Source: Lichenihabitans sp033947565
GTDB taxonomy: Bacteria > Pseudomonadota > Alphaproteobacteria > Rhizobiales > Beijerinckiaceae
DNA: 64,000 nt
Assembly (NCBI RefSeq): GCF_033947565.1
Contig: NZ_JARPVX010000007.1
Span: 65,130 to 129,129, forward strand
Direction of reading: 5' to 3'
The notes beneath the pieces were generated by a model that ran no database searches, was not told the origin of the DNA, and saw nothing but the letters and a program-made list of their open reading frames with translations. The position numbers were made by a program, and so were the translations under genes. Numbering within the stretch: position 1 is the stretch's first letter; each line of letters opens with the position of its first letter. Shown here piece after piece: positions 1-9,093 of this stretch.

Positions 1-552
1 GGGGTAGGGGTTGGCGATGTAATGTTGCCACGGGAGCGGCAGGTCGGAGTCGCGGTGAAAGGCCGGCAAAGCCGTGATGCCCGCTCCGGTCGAGGACGAG
101 CCGTGATAGCCCCTGGCCAGGGAGATGACGTTGCGACGCTCGGGCGTGCCCTTGGCGTGCATGTAGAAGCGGATGAAGCGCACCACGCTGTCGATCGCGT
201 CCGAACCGCCGAGCGTGAAGAACACGTGGTTGAGATCGCCGGGCGCCAAGTCGGCCAACCGCGACGCGAGCCGGATCGCCGGCTCGGACGCATAGCCGAA
301 ATAGCCGGTCGCATAGGGCAGACGGAGCATCTGTTCCGTCGCGGCCCGAACCACGCTGTCCTGCCCGTAGCCGACGTTGACGCACCACAGGCCGGAAAAG
401 CCGTCGAGCAGGGTGCGTCCCGACGCGTCGGTCAGGTAGGCCCCCTTGCCCGAGCTCAGCACGTGGGCGCCGCGCCGTTCGTGGTCGCGCCACGACATCA
501 CGGGATGGATCAGGTGGGCGCGATCGAGTTCGGCGAGGTTGTTGGCCAACAT
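1..552 (-). CDS. Class III (omega) aminotransferase, C-terminus outside window
   Basis: This is the N-terminal 184 codons of a PLP-dependent class III aminotransferase; the rest lies beyond the left edge. The ATG at 552 opens MLANNLAELDRAHLIHPV, a usual N-terminus for the family. The segment GGSDAIDSVVRF corresponds to the family GSEA block, and RGYHGSS to its YHG block that contacts PLP. The catalytic lysine would lie outside the window. Family members transfer amino groups from polyamines, GABA or other omega-amino acids to pyruvate or 2-oxoglutarate. It diverges from a succinate-semialdehyde dehydrogenase, which fits amine or GABA breakdown. The substrate cannot be told from this fragment. 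Confidence 0.88.
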   Translation of the reverse strand, partial: MLANNLAELDRAHLIHPVMSWRDHERRGAHVLSSGKGAYLTDASGRTLLDGFSGLWCVNVGYGQDSVVRAATEQMLRLPYATGYFGYASEPAIRLASRLADLAPGDLNHVFFTLGGSDAIDSVVRFIRFYMHAKGTPERRNVISLARGYHGSSSTGAGITALPAFHRDSDLPLPWQHYIANPYP

Positions 553-749
553 GGGGGTATTCGCTGGGTTCGAGATGCCGCCATGATGCGGGACAAGCGC
601 CGAAGATGCTGCGGTTGCCGCCCATCGGGGCCGCAGCTCCTGTTGAACGGCCCGGCCAAGCGGCAGCTTTCCATGCCGTCGCAGGCCTAGGATGCTGGCG
701 GACGACCTGTTCCGCACGACCGTGACAGGTGAGAAAGCGCGAGACCCGC

Positions 750-2210
750 ATGACCCTTTCCCTTCTCCGTGACCCTTCGCTGTTTCGGACAAGCGCCTTG
801 ATCGGCGGTGCCTGGGTGGGGGCCGCCGCGGGCGGCACGATCGATGTCACCAACCCCGCCACGGGCGAGCGCCTCGGCACCGTTCCGGACCTCGGCGCCG
901 ATGACACCCGCGACGCCGTCGCGGCCGCCGCGGCCGCCTGGCAGGACTGGCGCGCCACACCGGCCCCCGTGCGCGCCGATCGTCTCATGGCCTGGTACGA
1001 CGCCGTGCTGGCGGCCGCCGACGACCTCGCGCTGATCCTGACGCTCGAACAGGGAAAACCGCTCGCCGAGGCGCGCGGCGAGGTCCTTTACGGCGCGGGC
1101 TTCATCCGCTGGTTCGCTGAAGAAGCGCGCCGCATCGGGGGGGCGAGCGTGCCGGCGCCGACCAGCGATCGCCGCATCCTGGTTCTCAAGGAGCCCGTGG
1201 GGGTGTCGGCCGCCATCACGCCCTGGAATTTTCCGATCGCCATGATCACCCGGAAGGCGGCGCCCGCCCTGGCGGCCGGCTGCACGGTGGTGATCAAGCC
1301 GTCCGAGCTGACACCCTTCTCGGCCCTGGCGCTCGCGGTTCTGGCCGAGCGCGTCGGCATTCCGCCTGGGGTCGTCAACGTGGTCACCGGCGCGCCCGGC
1401 ACGGTCGGCGGCGTGCTGACCTCCGACATCCGCGTCCGCAAACTGTCGTTCACCGGCTCGACCGCGGTCGGTCGGCTGTTGATGGCGCAATGCGCCGCCA
1501 CCGTGAAGCGGGTCAGCCTCGAACTCGGCGGCAACGCGCCCTTCATCGTTTTCGACGACGCCGATCTCGACCTCGCGGTCGCGGGCGCCGTGGCGTCGAA
1601 GTTCCGCAACGCCGGCCAGACCTGCGTCTGCGCCAACCGCATCCTGGTTCAGGACGGCATCCACGACCGTTTCGTCGCGGCACTCGCGTCCGCGGCCGCG
1701 GGCTTCCGCCTCGGCGACGGCCGCGACGCCGGCGTGACCATGGGGCCGCTCATCAACGCGGCGGCCCGCGCCAAGGTCATGGCGCATCTGGCCGATGCCC
1801 AGACCAAGGGTGGCCGGCTGCAGACCCCGGGGGGCACCGACCGCGGCGGCTCCTTCGTGGCTCCGGCGGTGCTGACGGGCGCCACGCCCGAGATGCAGCT
1901 CGCGCACGAAGAAACCTTCGGTCCCTTGGCCCCCGTGTTCCGCTTCCGCAGCGAAGCGGAAGCGCTCGATCTCGCCAATGCCACGCCGTTCGGCCTCGCG
2001 GCCTATTTCTACACCGCCGACCTCCGGCGGTCGTGGCGCGTGGCCGAGCGCCTCGAAGCCGGCATGGTGGGGCTCAACACCGGCTCCGTGTCGCTCGAGA
2101 TGGCGCCCTTCGGCGGCATCAAGCAGTCGGGCATCGGCCGCGAGGGGTCGAGCCTCGGCATCGAGGAATACCTCGAGGCCAAGGCGTTCCACATCGGCGG
2201 CCTCCAGTGA
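750..2210 (+). CDS. gabD: NAD(P)-dependent succinate-semialdehyde dehydrogenase
   Basis: Aldehyde dehydrogenase of 486 aa, close to the usual GabD length of about 482. It would oxidise succinic semialdehyde to succinate, the last step of GABA and putrescine catabolism, in the cytosol. Visible signatures are the TPWNFP cofactor-binding segment, the FTGST motif, the general-base glutamate in LELGGNAP and the catalytic cysteine in NAGQTCVCANR, which is the GabD form of that motif. The ATG at 750 is chosen over a GTG at 729 because family members start near MTLSLLRDP. The next gene begins within 15 bases, so the two are probably co-transcribed. A related glutarate-semialdehyde or other aldehyde substrate is possible. 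Confidence 0.9.
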   Translation: MTLSLLRDPSLFRTSALIGGAWVGAAAGGTIDVTNPATGERLGTVPDLGADDTRDAVAAAAAAWQDWRATPAPVRADRLMAWYDAVLAAADDLALILTLEQGKPLAEARGEVLYGAGFIRWFAEEARRIGGASVPAPTSDRRILVLKEPVGVSAAITPWNFPIAMITRKAAPALAAGCTVVIKPSELTPFSALALAVLAERVGIPPGVVNVVTGAPGTVGGVLTSDIRVRKLSFTGSTAVGRLLMAQCAATVKRVSLELGGNAPFIVFDDADLDLAVAGAVASKFRNAGQTCVCANRILVQDGIHDRFVAALASAAAGFRLGDGRDAGVTMGPLINAAARAKVMAHLADAQTKGGRLQTPGGTDRGGSFVAPAVLTGATPEMQLAHEETFGPLAPVFRFRSEAEALDLANATPFGLAAYFYTADLRRSWRVAERLEAGMVGLNTGSVSLEMAPFGGIKQSGIGREGSSLGIEEYLEAKAFHIGGLQ

Positions 2211-2224
2211 GCGCCGCCCTCCCC

Positions 2225-3310
2225 ATGGCTCCGGCTCCGAAGCATCACCGCATCGCGCTCATCCCGGGCGACGGCATCGGCGGCGAGGTGATCGAGGCGG
2301 GCTGGTCGGTGCTGCAGGCGGCGGCGAACCGCTTCGGCTTCGTCCTCACGGGCGAAACCTTCCCCTGGTCCTGCGAGCATTATCTCCGGCACGGCCGCAT
2401 GATGCCCGAAGACGGCATTGCGCAATTGCGCGCTTTTTCGGCCATCTATCTCGGCGCCGTCGGCTGGCCGCAGCGCGTGCCGGATTCGGTGTCGCTGCAC
2501 GGCCTGTTGCTGCCGATCCGCAAGGCCTTCGATCTTTACGTCAACGCCCGTCCGCACCGTCTTCTCGCCGGGGTGCGGGGGCCGTTGCGGGCGGAAGCCT
2601 TCGACATCCTCTGCATCCGTGAAAACACGGAGGGCGAATATAGTGGCGCGGGCGGGCGCGTGCATCAGGGGACGGCGGCCGAGGTCGCGGTCGAAACGTC
2701 GGTCTTCACGCGACGCGGCATCGAGCGCATCCTTCGCTATGCCTTTCTGCAGGCGCGCGGGCGCGGCGGGCGGCTCGCCTCGGTGACCAAGTCGAATGCC
2801 CAGAAGCACTCCATGGTGTTCTGGGACGAGGTGACCGAGGCCGTCGCGGCCGACTATCCTGACGTGGAGGTGACGCGCTACCACGTCGATGCCATCGCGG
2901 CCCGCTTCATCACCGATCCCGCGAGCCTCGACGTCGTCGTGGCTTCCAACCTGTTCGGCGACATCCTCACGGATATCGGCGCGGCGATCCAGGGTGGTCT
3001 CGGCTTTGCGGCTTCGGCGAACCTCAACCCGGAAGGCGGGGTGCCGTCGATGTTCGAGCCGGTGCATGGTTCGGCACCCGACATCGCCGGCCAGGGCCGG
3101 GCAAACCCGCTCGCGACCATATGGTCCGGCGCCTTGATGCTCGCCCATCTGGGCGAGACGGCGGCTGCCGACGCCGTTATGGCCGCGGTCGAAGCGGTGA
3201 CGGCCCGGAGCACGGTGATGACGCCCGACCAGGGTGGCACGGCCAGCACCGCGGCCGTGGCCGCCGCCGTTACGGCGGCCCTGGGCGCCGCGGCCGACCG
3301 CCGGACTTAA
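2225..3310 (+). CDS. Isocitrate/isopropylmalate-type dehydrogenase (tartrate/D-malate dehydrogenase-like)
   Basis: NAD-dependent beta-decarboxylating dehydrogenase of 361 aa. Signatures in order are IPGDGIGGEV near the N-terminus, LLPIRKAFDLYVNARP, RENTEGEYSG, the catalytic DAIAARF and NLFGDILTDIGAA segments, and the NAD-adenosine region EPVHGSAPDIAGQG. The LPIRK...LYVNARP wording is closer to the TtuC/DmlA branch (tartrate, D-malate) than to LeuB. It follows gabD directly. A GTG at 2207 overlapping the gabD stop is an alternative start, and neither start has a strong ribosome-binding site. Its role beside an aminotransferase and gabD is unclear; feeding a C4 hydroxyacid into central metabolism is an inference. 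Confidence 0.8.
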   Translation: MAPAPKHHRIALIPGDGIGGEVIEAGWSVLQAAANRFGFVLTGETFPWSCEHYLRHGRMMPEDGIAQLRAFSAIYLGAVGWPQRVPDSVSLHGLLLPIRKAFDLYVNARPHRLLAGVRGPLRAEAFDILCIRENTEGEYSGAGGRVHQGTAAEVAVETSVFTRRGIERILRYAFLQARGRGGRLASVTKSNAQKHSMVFWDEVTEAVAADYPDVEVTRYHVDAIAARFITDPASLDVVVASNLFGDILTDIGAAIQGGLGFAASANLNPEGGVPSMFEPVHGSAPDIAGQGRANPLATIWSGALMLAHLGETAAADAVMAAVEAVTARSTVMTPDQGGTASTAAVAAAVTAALGAAADRRT

Positions 3311-3317
3311 CCGTCGG

Positions 3318-4175
3318 TCAGCCGATCGCCTGGGACGCCAGCGCGAAGGTGTGGTGGGTGCGGGCGGGACCGCGGGGCGACCCGCACCGCATCGTGGTGA
3401 CGCCGCCCACATGGGCGAGCCCGGCTTCGGTCAGGAATGGCATGAGGCCGGTGTCCGGCATCGTATCGACGCGCAGGAAGCGTCCGGGCTCGGCACAGGC
3501 CGCGATAAGGGCGCGGGCCGTGTCGGCGTCGCGGGCCACCACCGGCCCCGCCAGGCGGCCCCGACCGAAGTCGCGTACGGCCGCAAAGCCGTCGTCCGCC
3601 AGGAAGATCGATCCTGCTGCCAGCAGATTGGCGTAAAGCATTGGTCGCGCCGCGCCGAAGGCGTCCTGGTCCCAGGCGACGAGCCGATCGAGGTCGGCCT
3701 CCGTGGCCTCCCGCCAGGTGATGGGGTGCGTGGCCGGGATACGGGCGACCACACCCTGCATCTGCGCGATCGTGCCGGTCGCCACGAAGCCGAGCTTTTC
3801 GTAAAGCGGCCGGCCTTCTTCCGTGGCCGACAGCAACATCGGCCGTCCCGCCGCGCGGTCGATGACGGCCTGCATGATGCGTCGCCCAAGGCCGCGCCCC
3901 CGCAAACGTTCATCGACGATGATCATGTTGATCGCCGCCTGCGTGCCGAAATCGGAGCAGAACCCGGTGCCGACCACGGCCTCGCCCGCGAGGGCGACGA
4001 CGCCATGCGACAAGGCCGCCGTGAAGGCCCAGTCCTCGACACGGTGCGGCCAGCCGGCCGCCTGGGACAAGCGGACCGCCCCGGGAAGGTGAGCCTCCGC
4101 AAACGGCACCAGCGCGATGGGGTCGTCCACGGCATTCACGGCGGGCGCTTGCGACAGGGAGCGGGATCCGGACAT
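3318..4175 (-). CDS. Two-domain GNAT acetyltransferase, copy 1
   Basis: GCN5-related N-acetyltransferase of 285 aa. The acetyl-CoA loop is visible as RLRGRGLGRRIM in the first half, followed by LYEKLGFVATG. The C-terminal half (FGRGRLAGPVVARDAD, LRVDTMPDTGLMPFL) resembles the extra domain found in two-domain GNATs of the Acetyltransf_18 type. The gene lies 8 bases after a cupin gene on the same strand, so they are likely one transcript. A diverged homologue occurs at 15993-16886, again beside a cupin homologue. The acetyl acceptor is unknown; an amine would suit the neighbourhood, but that is an inference. Confidence 0.8.
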   Translation of the reverse strand: MSGSRSLSQAPAVNAVDDPIALVPFAEAHLPGAVRLSQAAGWPHRVEDWAFTAALSHGVVALAGEAVVGTGFCSDFGTQAAINMIIVDERLRGRGLGRRIMQAVIDRAAGRPMLLSATEEGRPLYEKLGFVATGTIAQMQGVVARIPATHPITWREATEADLDRLVAWDQDAFGAARPMLYANLLAAGSIFLADDGFAAVRDFGRGRLAGPVVARDADTARALIAACAEPGRFLRVDTMPDTGLMPFLTEAGLAHVGGVTTMRCGSPRGPARTHHTFALASQAIG

Positions 4176-4183
4176 GGCGCGCC

Positions 4184-4537
4184 TCACGTCACGATGACGA
4201 AGATCTTCTTGACGGTTTCGATCGTTTTCCAGGTGCCGACGAAGCCGGGCTTCAGGACGAAGTCGTCGCCCGCCTGGAACCGCTGGGTGGGGCCGCCGTC
4301 TTCCGTGATCTCGATCACCCCTTCGAGGAGGTGGCAATATTCGAAGGTTTCGCCTTTGATCGACCGCGTGGTGCCGGGCGTTCCTTCCCAGATTCCGGTG
4401 CGGACCTGGCCCGAGCGCGCCGTGTCGAGATCCCAGGTCTTGAAGGCCGGGGCGCCCTCGATCAGGCGATCGGGCGCCGCGACCGCCTCGCGGGGCGCGA
4501 ATGAGGGTGCGGTGTCCAGGGAAACCAGAAGGGTCAT
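4184..4537 (-). CDS. Small cupin-fold protein (Cupin_3/DUF861-like), copy 1
   Basis: Single-domain cupin of 117 aa. The core reads as IKGETFEYCHLLEGVIEIT, then FQAGDDFVLKPG, then GTWKTIETVKKIFV, typical of the Cupin_3 family related to EutQ and ureidoglycine enzymes. Metal-binding histidines are scarce: the usual first cupin motif carries Glu and Cys rather than two His. Enzymatic activity is therefore uncertain and a ligand-binding role is possible. It sits immediately upstream of a two-domain GNAT gene. A collinear, ungapped homologue lies at 16935-17288; I count about 79 of 117 identical residues by eye. Confidence 0.8.
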   Translation of the reverse strand: MTLLVSLDTAPSFAPREAVAAPDRLIEGAPAFKTWDLDTARSGQVRTGIWEGTPGTTRSIKGETFEYCHLLEGVIEITEDGGPTQRFQAGDDFVLKPGFVGTWKTIETVKKIFVIVT

Positions 4538-4767
4538 GGGAAGCGTCCGCTTTCGTTGATCAGGCGAGCCTCTCGAAGAGGGGGAGACCGGTGCACCCGG
4601 CAGCAGGAATAAGGCCGGCGGTCCCGCAGGGTCTGCCGTTCCCTTGTCCAGACGCGCGATAAAATGCGATGGCGGCCCCAAAGGCGGCAGCCACTGTTGG
4701 CCGATCCTGGACACGATGATGTCCCGTGAGCCGGGGACTGCCCCGGACCGTCGACGGAGCCCTCGCG

Positions 4768-5433
4768 ATGCCATTTCGACCCAAATACATCACCTTCGAT
4801 TGTTATGGCACGCTCACCCGCTTCGAGATGGCCGAGAAGACGACGGAGCTCTACGGCGCCGACGTCTCCCCGGACGTGCTGGCGCAACTGATCAAGGATT
4901 TCGCGGCCTACCGGTTCAACGGCATCCTGGGCGACTGGAAGCCCTATTCGGAGGTGATCCATTATGCGCTGAAGAGCGCCTGCAAGCGCTCCGGCGTCGC
5001 CTTCGCGGACGCACATGCGCAGGCGATCTCCGACGCGATCCCGAGCTGGGGTCCGCACCCGGACGTGCCGGCCGGCCTCGCCACGGTGGCCAAGGAGATC
5101 CCGCTGGTGATCTTGTCGAACGCCATGACGGCGCAGATCCCGCACAACGTCGCCAAGCTCGGCGCGCCCTTCGCGCATGTGTTCACGGCCCAACAGGCGA
5201 ATGCCTATAAGCCGCGCCTGCAGGCCTTCGAATACATGCTGGACATGCTGGGCTGCGGGCCCGAGGACATCCTGCATTGTTCGTCGTCGTTCCGCTACGA
5301 CCTGATGTCGGCCTACGACCTCGGCATCAAGAACAAGGTCTGGGTGAACCGCGGCCACGAACCGCCGAACCCTTATTACGGCTATACCGAAATCAAGGAC
5401 ATCTCGTTCCTGCCCGGCGTGGTGGGCCTTTAG
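4768..5433 (+). CDS. HAD-superfamily hydrolase, L-2-haloacid dehalogenase type II-like
   Basis: HAD hydrolase of 221 aa. The nucleophile motif is FDCYGTLTRFE, with the Asp near residue 10. Motif II is VILSNAM, the conserved Lys lies in YKPRLQAFEYML, and HCSSSFRYDLMSA is the type II dehalogenase form of the last motif. Family members displace halide from 2-haloacids or hydrolyse phosphate esters. Genomic context suggests a metabolite phosphatase or dehalogenase tied to the next gene, but the real substrate is unknown. The ATG at 4768 has a GGAG about 9 bases upstream. An FAD oxidoreductase follows within 14 bases. Confidence 0.8.
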   Translation: MPFRPKYITFDCYGTLTRFEMAEKTTELYGADVSPDVLAQLIKDFAAYRFNGILGDWKPYSEVIHYALKSACKRSGVAFADAHAQAISDAIPSWGPHPDVPAGLATVAKEIPLVILSNAMTAQIPHNVAKLGAPFAHVFTAQQANAYKPRLQAFEYMLDMLGCGPEDILHCSSSFRYDLMSAYDLGIKNKVWVNRGHEPPNPYYGYTEIKDISFLPGVVGL

Positions 5434-5447
5434 GGGCAGCACGGATC

Positions 5448-6725
5448 ATGGAATTCACGTCCTACTGGAAAGACACCGCAACGCCCTTCGCGCATGGCTG
5501 CAAGGGTCCTGTCGAGGGCAACTTCGACGTGGCGGTGGTGGGTGGCGGCTTCACCGGCCTCGCGGCCGCTCGCGCGCTGGCGCGGGCGGGCGTCAAGGTG
5601 GCGCTGTTCGAGGCGCGCGAGGTCGGCTACGGCGCGTCCGGCCGCAACGGCGGCCACGTCAACAACGGGCTGGCGCATAGCTATCTGTCCGCCAAGGCGA
5701 TGCTCGGCGAGGAACAAGCCAAGAGGCTTTATTGGGCGCTCGATTCCGCCGTGGATGCCGTCGAGCAGGTGGTCCAGGAAGAACAGATCGATTGCGCGTT
5801 CCGGCGCGGCGGCAAGCTGAAGCTCGCTTCAAAGCCGTCGCACGTCGAGGGGTTGCGCAGCAACTTCGAGGCGATCCACCGCGAGGTCGATCCCGACACC
5901 GCGTTTCTGGAGCGTGCCGACCTCGCGTCCGAGGTCGGGTCGGACCGGTTCCACGGCGCCATGCTGTCGCGCAAAAGCGCCATGATGCACATGGGCCGCT
6001 ATGTGGCGGGGCTGGCCTATGCGGCCCATCGCCATGGTGCGACCCTATGGGAGAACGCCCCGGTGACGGCGCGACGGCGGGAGGGCGGACGCTGGCGCCT
6101 GACCACCCCGCGGGGCGAGATCACGGCCACCGACATGATCGCGGCCACCGACGCCTATACGTCGGGGCCGTTCGATTATTACCGCCGGCGCATCGTGTCC
6201 GTGGGGGCCTTCATCCTGGCCACGCGGCCGCTCACCCCCGACGAGGTCGCGCGCGTCATGCCGGGCGACCGGACCTGCGTCACCACCATGAACGTCGGCA
6301 ATTTCTTCCGCCTGTCCCCTGACAAGCGGCTGATCTGGGGCGGCCGGGCCCGCTTCTCGACCGTGTCGGACCAGCGCTCGGACGCGAAATCGGGTCACAT
6401 TCTGCGCCAAGCCTTGGCCCGGACCTTTCCCGAGCTTGCCAATGTCGAGATCGATCATTGTTGGGGCGGCCTCGTCGGCATGACGCGGGACCGGTTTCCC
6501 CGCGCCGGCCAGGAAGACGGCGTCTGGCACGCCATGGGCTATTCCGGCCACGGCGCCCAGATGGCGACCCACATGGGCAACGTGCTGGCCGAAATGGTGC
6601 TTGGCAGGCCGGATGCGAATCCGATGCACGGCATGCGCTGGGACGCCTTCCCGCTTTATTCGGGCAAGCCATGGTTCATGCCGGTGGTCGGCATGTACTA
6701 CAAGCTCAAGGATATGGTGTCCTGA
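5448..6725 (+). CDS. FAD-dependent amine oxidoreductase (DAO family, PuuB-like)
   Basis: Flavoprotein of 425 aa in the D-amino-acid oxidase fold family. The N-terminal dinucleotide-binding motif is VVGGGFTGLAAARALARAG, ending with the Glu of LFEAREVG, followed by YGASGRNGGHV, the flavin-contact region typical of PuuB and related gamma-glutamylputrescine oxidases. The C-terminal segment AMGYSGHGAQMATHMG is the usual second FAD contact. It probably oxidises a secondary or terminal amine to an aldehyde in the cytosol. AGGGGC precedes the ATG at 5448. With the aminotransferase and gabD nearby, a polyamine-type route is plausible. Sarcosine-like or amino-acid substrates are alternatives. Confidence 0.82.
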   Translation: MEFTSYWKDTATPFAHGCKGPVEGNFDVAVVGGGFTGLAAARALARAGVKVALFEAREVGYGASGRNGGHVNNGLAHSYLSAKAMLGEEQAKRLYWALDSAVDAVEQVVQEEQIDCAFRRGGKLKLASKPSHVEGLRSNFEAIHREVDPDTAFLERADLASEVGSDRFHGAMLSRKSAMMHMGRYVAGLAYAAHRHGATLWENAPVTARRREGGRWRLTTPRGEITATDMIAATDAYTSGPFDYYRRRIVSVGAFILATRPLTPDEVARVMPGDRTCVTTMNVGNFFRLSPDKRLIWGGRARFSTVSDQRSDAKSGHILRQALARTFPELANVEIDHCWGGLVGMTRDRFPRAGQEDGVWHAMGYSGHGAQMATHMGNVLAEMVLGRPDANPMHGMRWDAFPLYSGKPWFMPVVGMYYKLKDMVS

Positions 6726-6774
6726 CACGGGCGCCGTCGCCGATCCCCCATCGTGGGGCGGCGGCGGCGGCGGT

Positions 6775-8100
6775 TCAGAACTCCGACACCTTGCCCCAGG
6801 CCGCCTGGCCGAAGCGGGACAAGCGATATTGCTCGACCTTTGTGATGGGCTGACGCCCGAGCACGATATCGGCCACGAGGTGCCCGGCGCCCGGCCCGAT
6901 GCCGAAGCCGTGCCCTGAGAAGCCGGCCGCAACGACGAGCCCCGACAAGGGCAGTCCGCCGTCGATGACCGGAACGCCGTCGGGCGTCATGTCGATCATG
7001 CCGGCCCAGGTGGACCGCACCGGAAGCGCCCGCAGGGCGGGCAGCAGCGCCTGGGCCCGTCGCAGCGTTTCGGCGACGGCGCGGGGCGACGGCCGGGGAT
7101 CGAGGATACGCATCCGTTCCATGGGCGTGGGCCGGTCGGCCCGCCAAAGGCGTCGCGTCGCGAAGCCGGACCGCCAACCCTCGGTCCCACCGGGCTTCAC
7201 CAGCCGCCAGCGCCGCGCGAACATGGGAATGAAGTGGCGGGCATGGGCCAGCATGGCCGGCGTGGGATCGACGAGGCCGAGGCCCGAAATCGCCAGCGTA
7301 TGCCCTCCGTCGCCGCGCCGCGTGATGGTGATGCCCTTGGTGTGCAGGGCGGGCGGCAGCTCTTCGGCCCCGGGCGCCAGGGCGATCACGGAGGAGCGGA
7401 TCGTCGCCTGCGGGAAGGGAAGCCCGATCTGGTGCAGGAAGGATCCTGCCCAGGCGCCACCCGCCAGCACCACCTGCTGGGCCTTGATCGTGCCATGCTC
7501 GGTGATGACGCCCGTGACCCGGCCCGCTTCGACCTCCAGGGCGCGCGCGGCGCAGTTCTGCACCACCTGGCCCCCATGCTTGGCGATGCCGACCGCGATC
7601 AGCGGCGCCGCGCGGCTTGGATCGGCGATGCCGTCGGTGGGGGCCCACACGCCGCCCGCCCAGGCGCGGCCCGTGGACACGGCCCGGTCCACCGTCTCGG
7701 CCGCCGAAAGCATGCGCGTGTCGAGCCCTTCGCCTTGCGCGAAACGGACCCACTTGGCCCAGGTCGCGATTTCAGCGGGGTCGTCCGACAGGTACAGCAG
7801 CCCGCTCTTGCGGAAGCCGAGGTCCTGGCCGATGTCGCGGGTCATCTCTTCCCACAGGCGCAGGCTGTGGGTTGCGAGCGGCAGTTCGCGCGCATCGCGG
7901 TTTTGTTGCCGAACCCAGCCCCAGTTGCGGCTCGATTGTTCGGCGCCGACGCGGCCCTTCTCGAGCAGGACCACCTGCTGCCCGGCTCGCGCCAGCCAAT
8001 AGGCCGTCGCGGTTCCGACGATCCCGCCGCCGATCACCACGGTGTCGGCGCGTTTCGGGATGGCGTGGCCGAACTCCACGATGTGCAACGGGGCGGGCAT
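6775..8100 (-). CDS. FAD-dependent oxidoreductase (DadA/DAO family)
   Basis: Flavoprotein of 441 aa, a second member of the DAO fold family and distinct from the one at 5448. The FAD motif VVIGGGIVGTATAYWLARAG lies near residue 20, then LLEKGRVGAEQSSRNWGWVR. The SSRNWG(W)VR wording is found in DadA-like amino-acid and amine oxidoreductases. The C-terminal FAD contact is AAGFSGHGFGIGPGAG. Substrate is unknown. It is convergent with the PuuB-like gene and divergent from the Lrp regulator gene, which makes it a candidate target of that regulator. No membrane segment or signal peptide is evident. Confidence 0.82.
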   Translation of the reverse strand: MPAPLHIVEFGHAIPKRADTVVIGGGIVGTATAYWLARAGQQVVLLEKGRVGAEQSSRNWGWVRQQNRDARELPLATHSLRLWEEMTRDIGQDLGFRKSGLLYLSDDPAEIATWAKWVRFAQGEGLDTRMLSAAETVDRAVSTGRAWAGGVWAPTDGIADPSRAAPLIAVGIAKHGGQVVQNCAARALEVEAGRVTGVITEHGTIKAQQVVLAGGAWAGSFLHQIGLPFPQATIRSSVIALAPGAEELPPALHTKGITITRRGDGGHTLAISGLGLVDPTPAMLAHARHFIPMFARRWRLVKPGGTEGWRSGFATRRLWRADRPTPMERMRILDPRPSPRAVAETLRRAQALLPALRALPVRSTWAGMIDMTPDGVPVIDGGLPLSGLVVAAGFSGHGFGIGPGAGHLVADIVLGRQPITKVEQYRLSRFGQAAWGKVSEF

Positions 8101-8595
8101 GTGTTTGCTCCGGTAGAGGTCAGTGTTGTCGACGCACCACGACGATCGGGCGATCCCGACCTGCCCTCCCGAGACGAACGTCGGAGCGTTGCGAAAGGCC
8201 GAGCATCCCAGGGCGCCGCGGCGTCTCGAAGCGTCGGGCTACGCGGACCCTGCGCGGCCTGGCGCGTCAAGACGTGACGGCCCCATCAGAATGGACCCGC
8301 CGAGGCCCTTGCGCGTACCGGCTCGGCCTGTGTTTCGAGACGATCGTGCCTTTCCGCCGGGAATGACGGCATGCAATGCTACGGCGGGGTTCGGCCGAGC
8401 CGGGAAGATCGGGGAAGGCACAGCCTCGCGCGCCCCAATCCGCCCGCGACGGCGGCGAGATGCCCCCGCCCCGGCCGACGCAGGTCGGCAGCACGATATG
8501 CTGCCAGCGGTTGAAATCGGCGCCTCGCCCTTGCGGCATCGCTCCGGCCGGACTTTACTCCCCAGCGGATGGTGGTGCTTGTGCCGGAGACTGCA
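8101..8595. other. 495-base divergent intergenic region
   Basis: This gap separates the divergent flavoprotein and Lrp genes and must hold both promoters. I find no convincing coding sequence. One short inverted repeat, CGTCA-AGACG-TGACG, occupies 8265-8279 and is a possible regulator site, though Lrp sites are usually degenerate and AT-rich. Nothing else stands out. Confidence 0.4.
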
Positions 8596-9072
8596 ATGAA
8601 GCTGGATCGGATCGACATCAAGATCCTGCACGAACTGCAGAAGAACGGCCGCATCACCAACGTGGAACTGGCCCAGGTGGTCAATCTGTCGCCCAGCCCC
8701 TGCCTGATCCGGGTCAAGAAACTGCAGAGCGAAGGCTTCATCGACGGTTATTCGGCCCTGATCAACGTCGGCAAGCTCGGCCAGACGCTGATGGTCTTCA
8801 CCGAAATCACGCTCCGCAACCATCGGCAGGTCGACTTCGCCCGCTTCATCAGCACGGTCGAGAAGATCGACCAGTTGATCGAATGCCACCTCGTGTCGGG
8901 CGGCTACGATTATCTGCTGAAATTCGTGACGGCCGGGATCAGCGAATACCAGGGCATCATGGAACGCCTGATCGATCTCGACATCGGCATCGACAAGTAT
9001 TTTTCCTTTGTGATCCTGAAATCGCCGATCGTCCGCACCCACGTGCCCTTGACGAGCTTGTTCCCGCTTTGA
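8596..9072 (+). CDS. Lrp/AsnC-family transcriptional regulator
   Basis: Regulator of 158 aa, the usual Lrp length. The N-terminal helix-turn-helix spans MKLDRIDIKILHELQKNG through NLSPSPCLIRVKKL. The C-terminal ligand-binding RAM domain includes VEKIDQLIECHLVSGGYDYLL, the conserved region that senses amino acids. The ATG at 8596 follows a CGGAGA at a good distance; a GTG at 8569 would add nine residues. It likely regulates the divergent flavoprotein gene, and perhaps the adjacent peptide-type ABC operon, in response to an amino acid or amine; those targets are inferred from position only. Confidence 0.9.
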   Translation: MKLDRIDIKILHELQKNGRITNVELAQVVNLSPSPCLIRVKKLQSEGFIDGYSALINVGKLGQTLMVFTEITLRNHRQVDFARFISTVEKIDQLIECHLVSGGYDYLLKFVTAGISEYQGIMERLIDLDIGIDKYFSFVILKSPIVRTHVPLTSLFPL

Positions 9073-9093
9073 CGCCCGGGCTCGGGGCTGCCG

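Noticed and set aside
729..749. Earlier GTG start for gabD
   Set aside because: The seven extra residues are unlike the family N-terminus, and the ATG at 750 fits the usual length.
6726..6774. Terminator between the two convergent flavoprotein genes
   Set aside because: A CCCC/GGGG stem can be drawn, but it is short, has competing pairings and lacks a T-run.
8265..8279. Firm Lrp operator
   Set aside because: CGTCA-N5-TGACG is symmetrical but unlike AT-rich Lrp sites, and is recorded only as a possibility within the intergenic entry.
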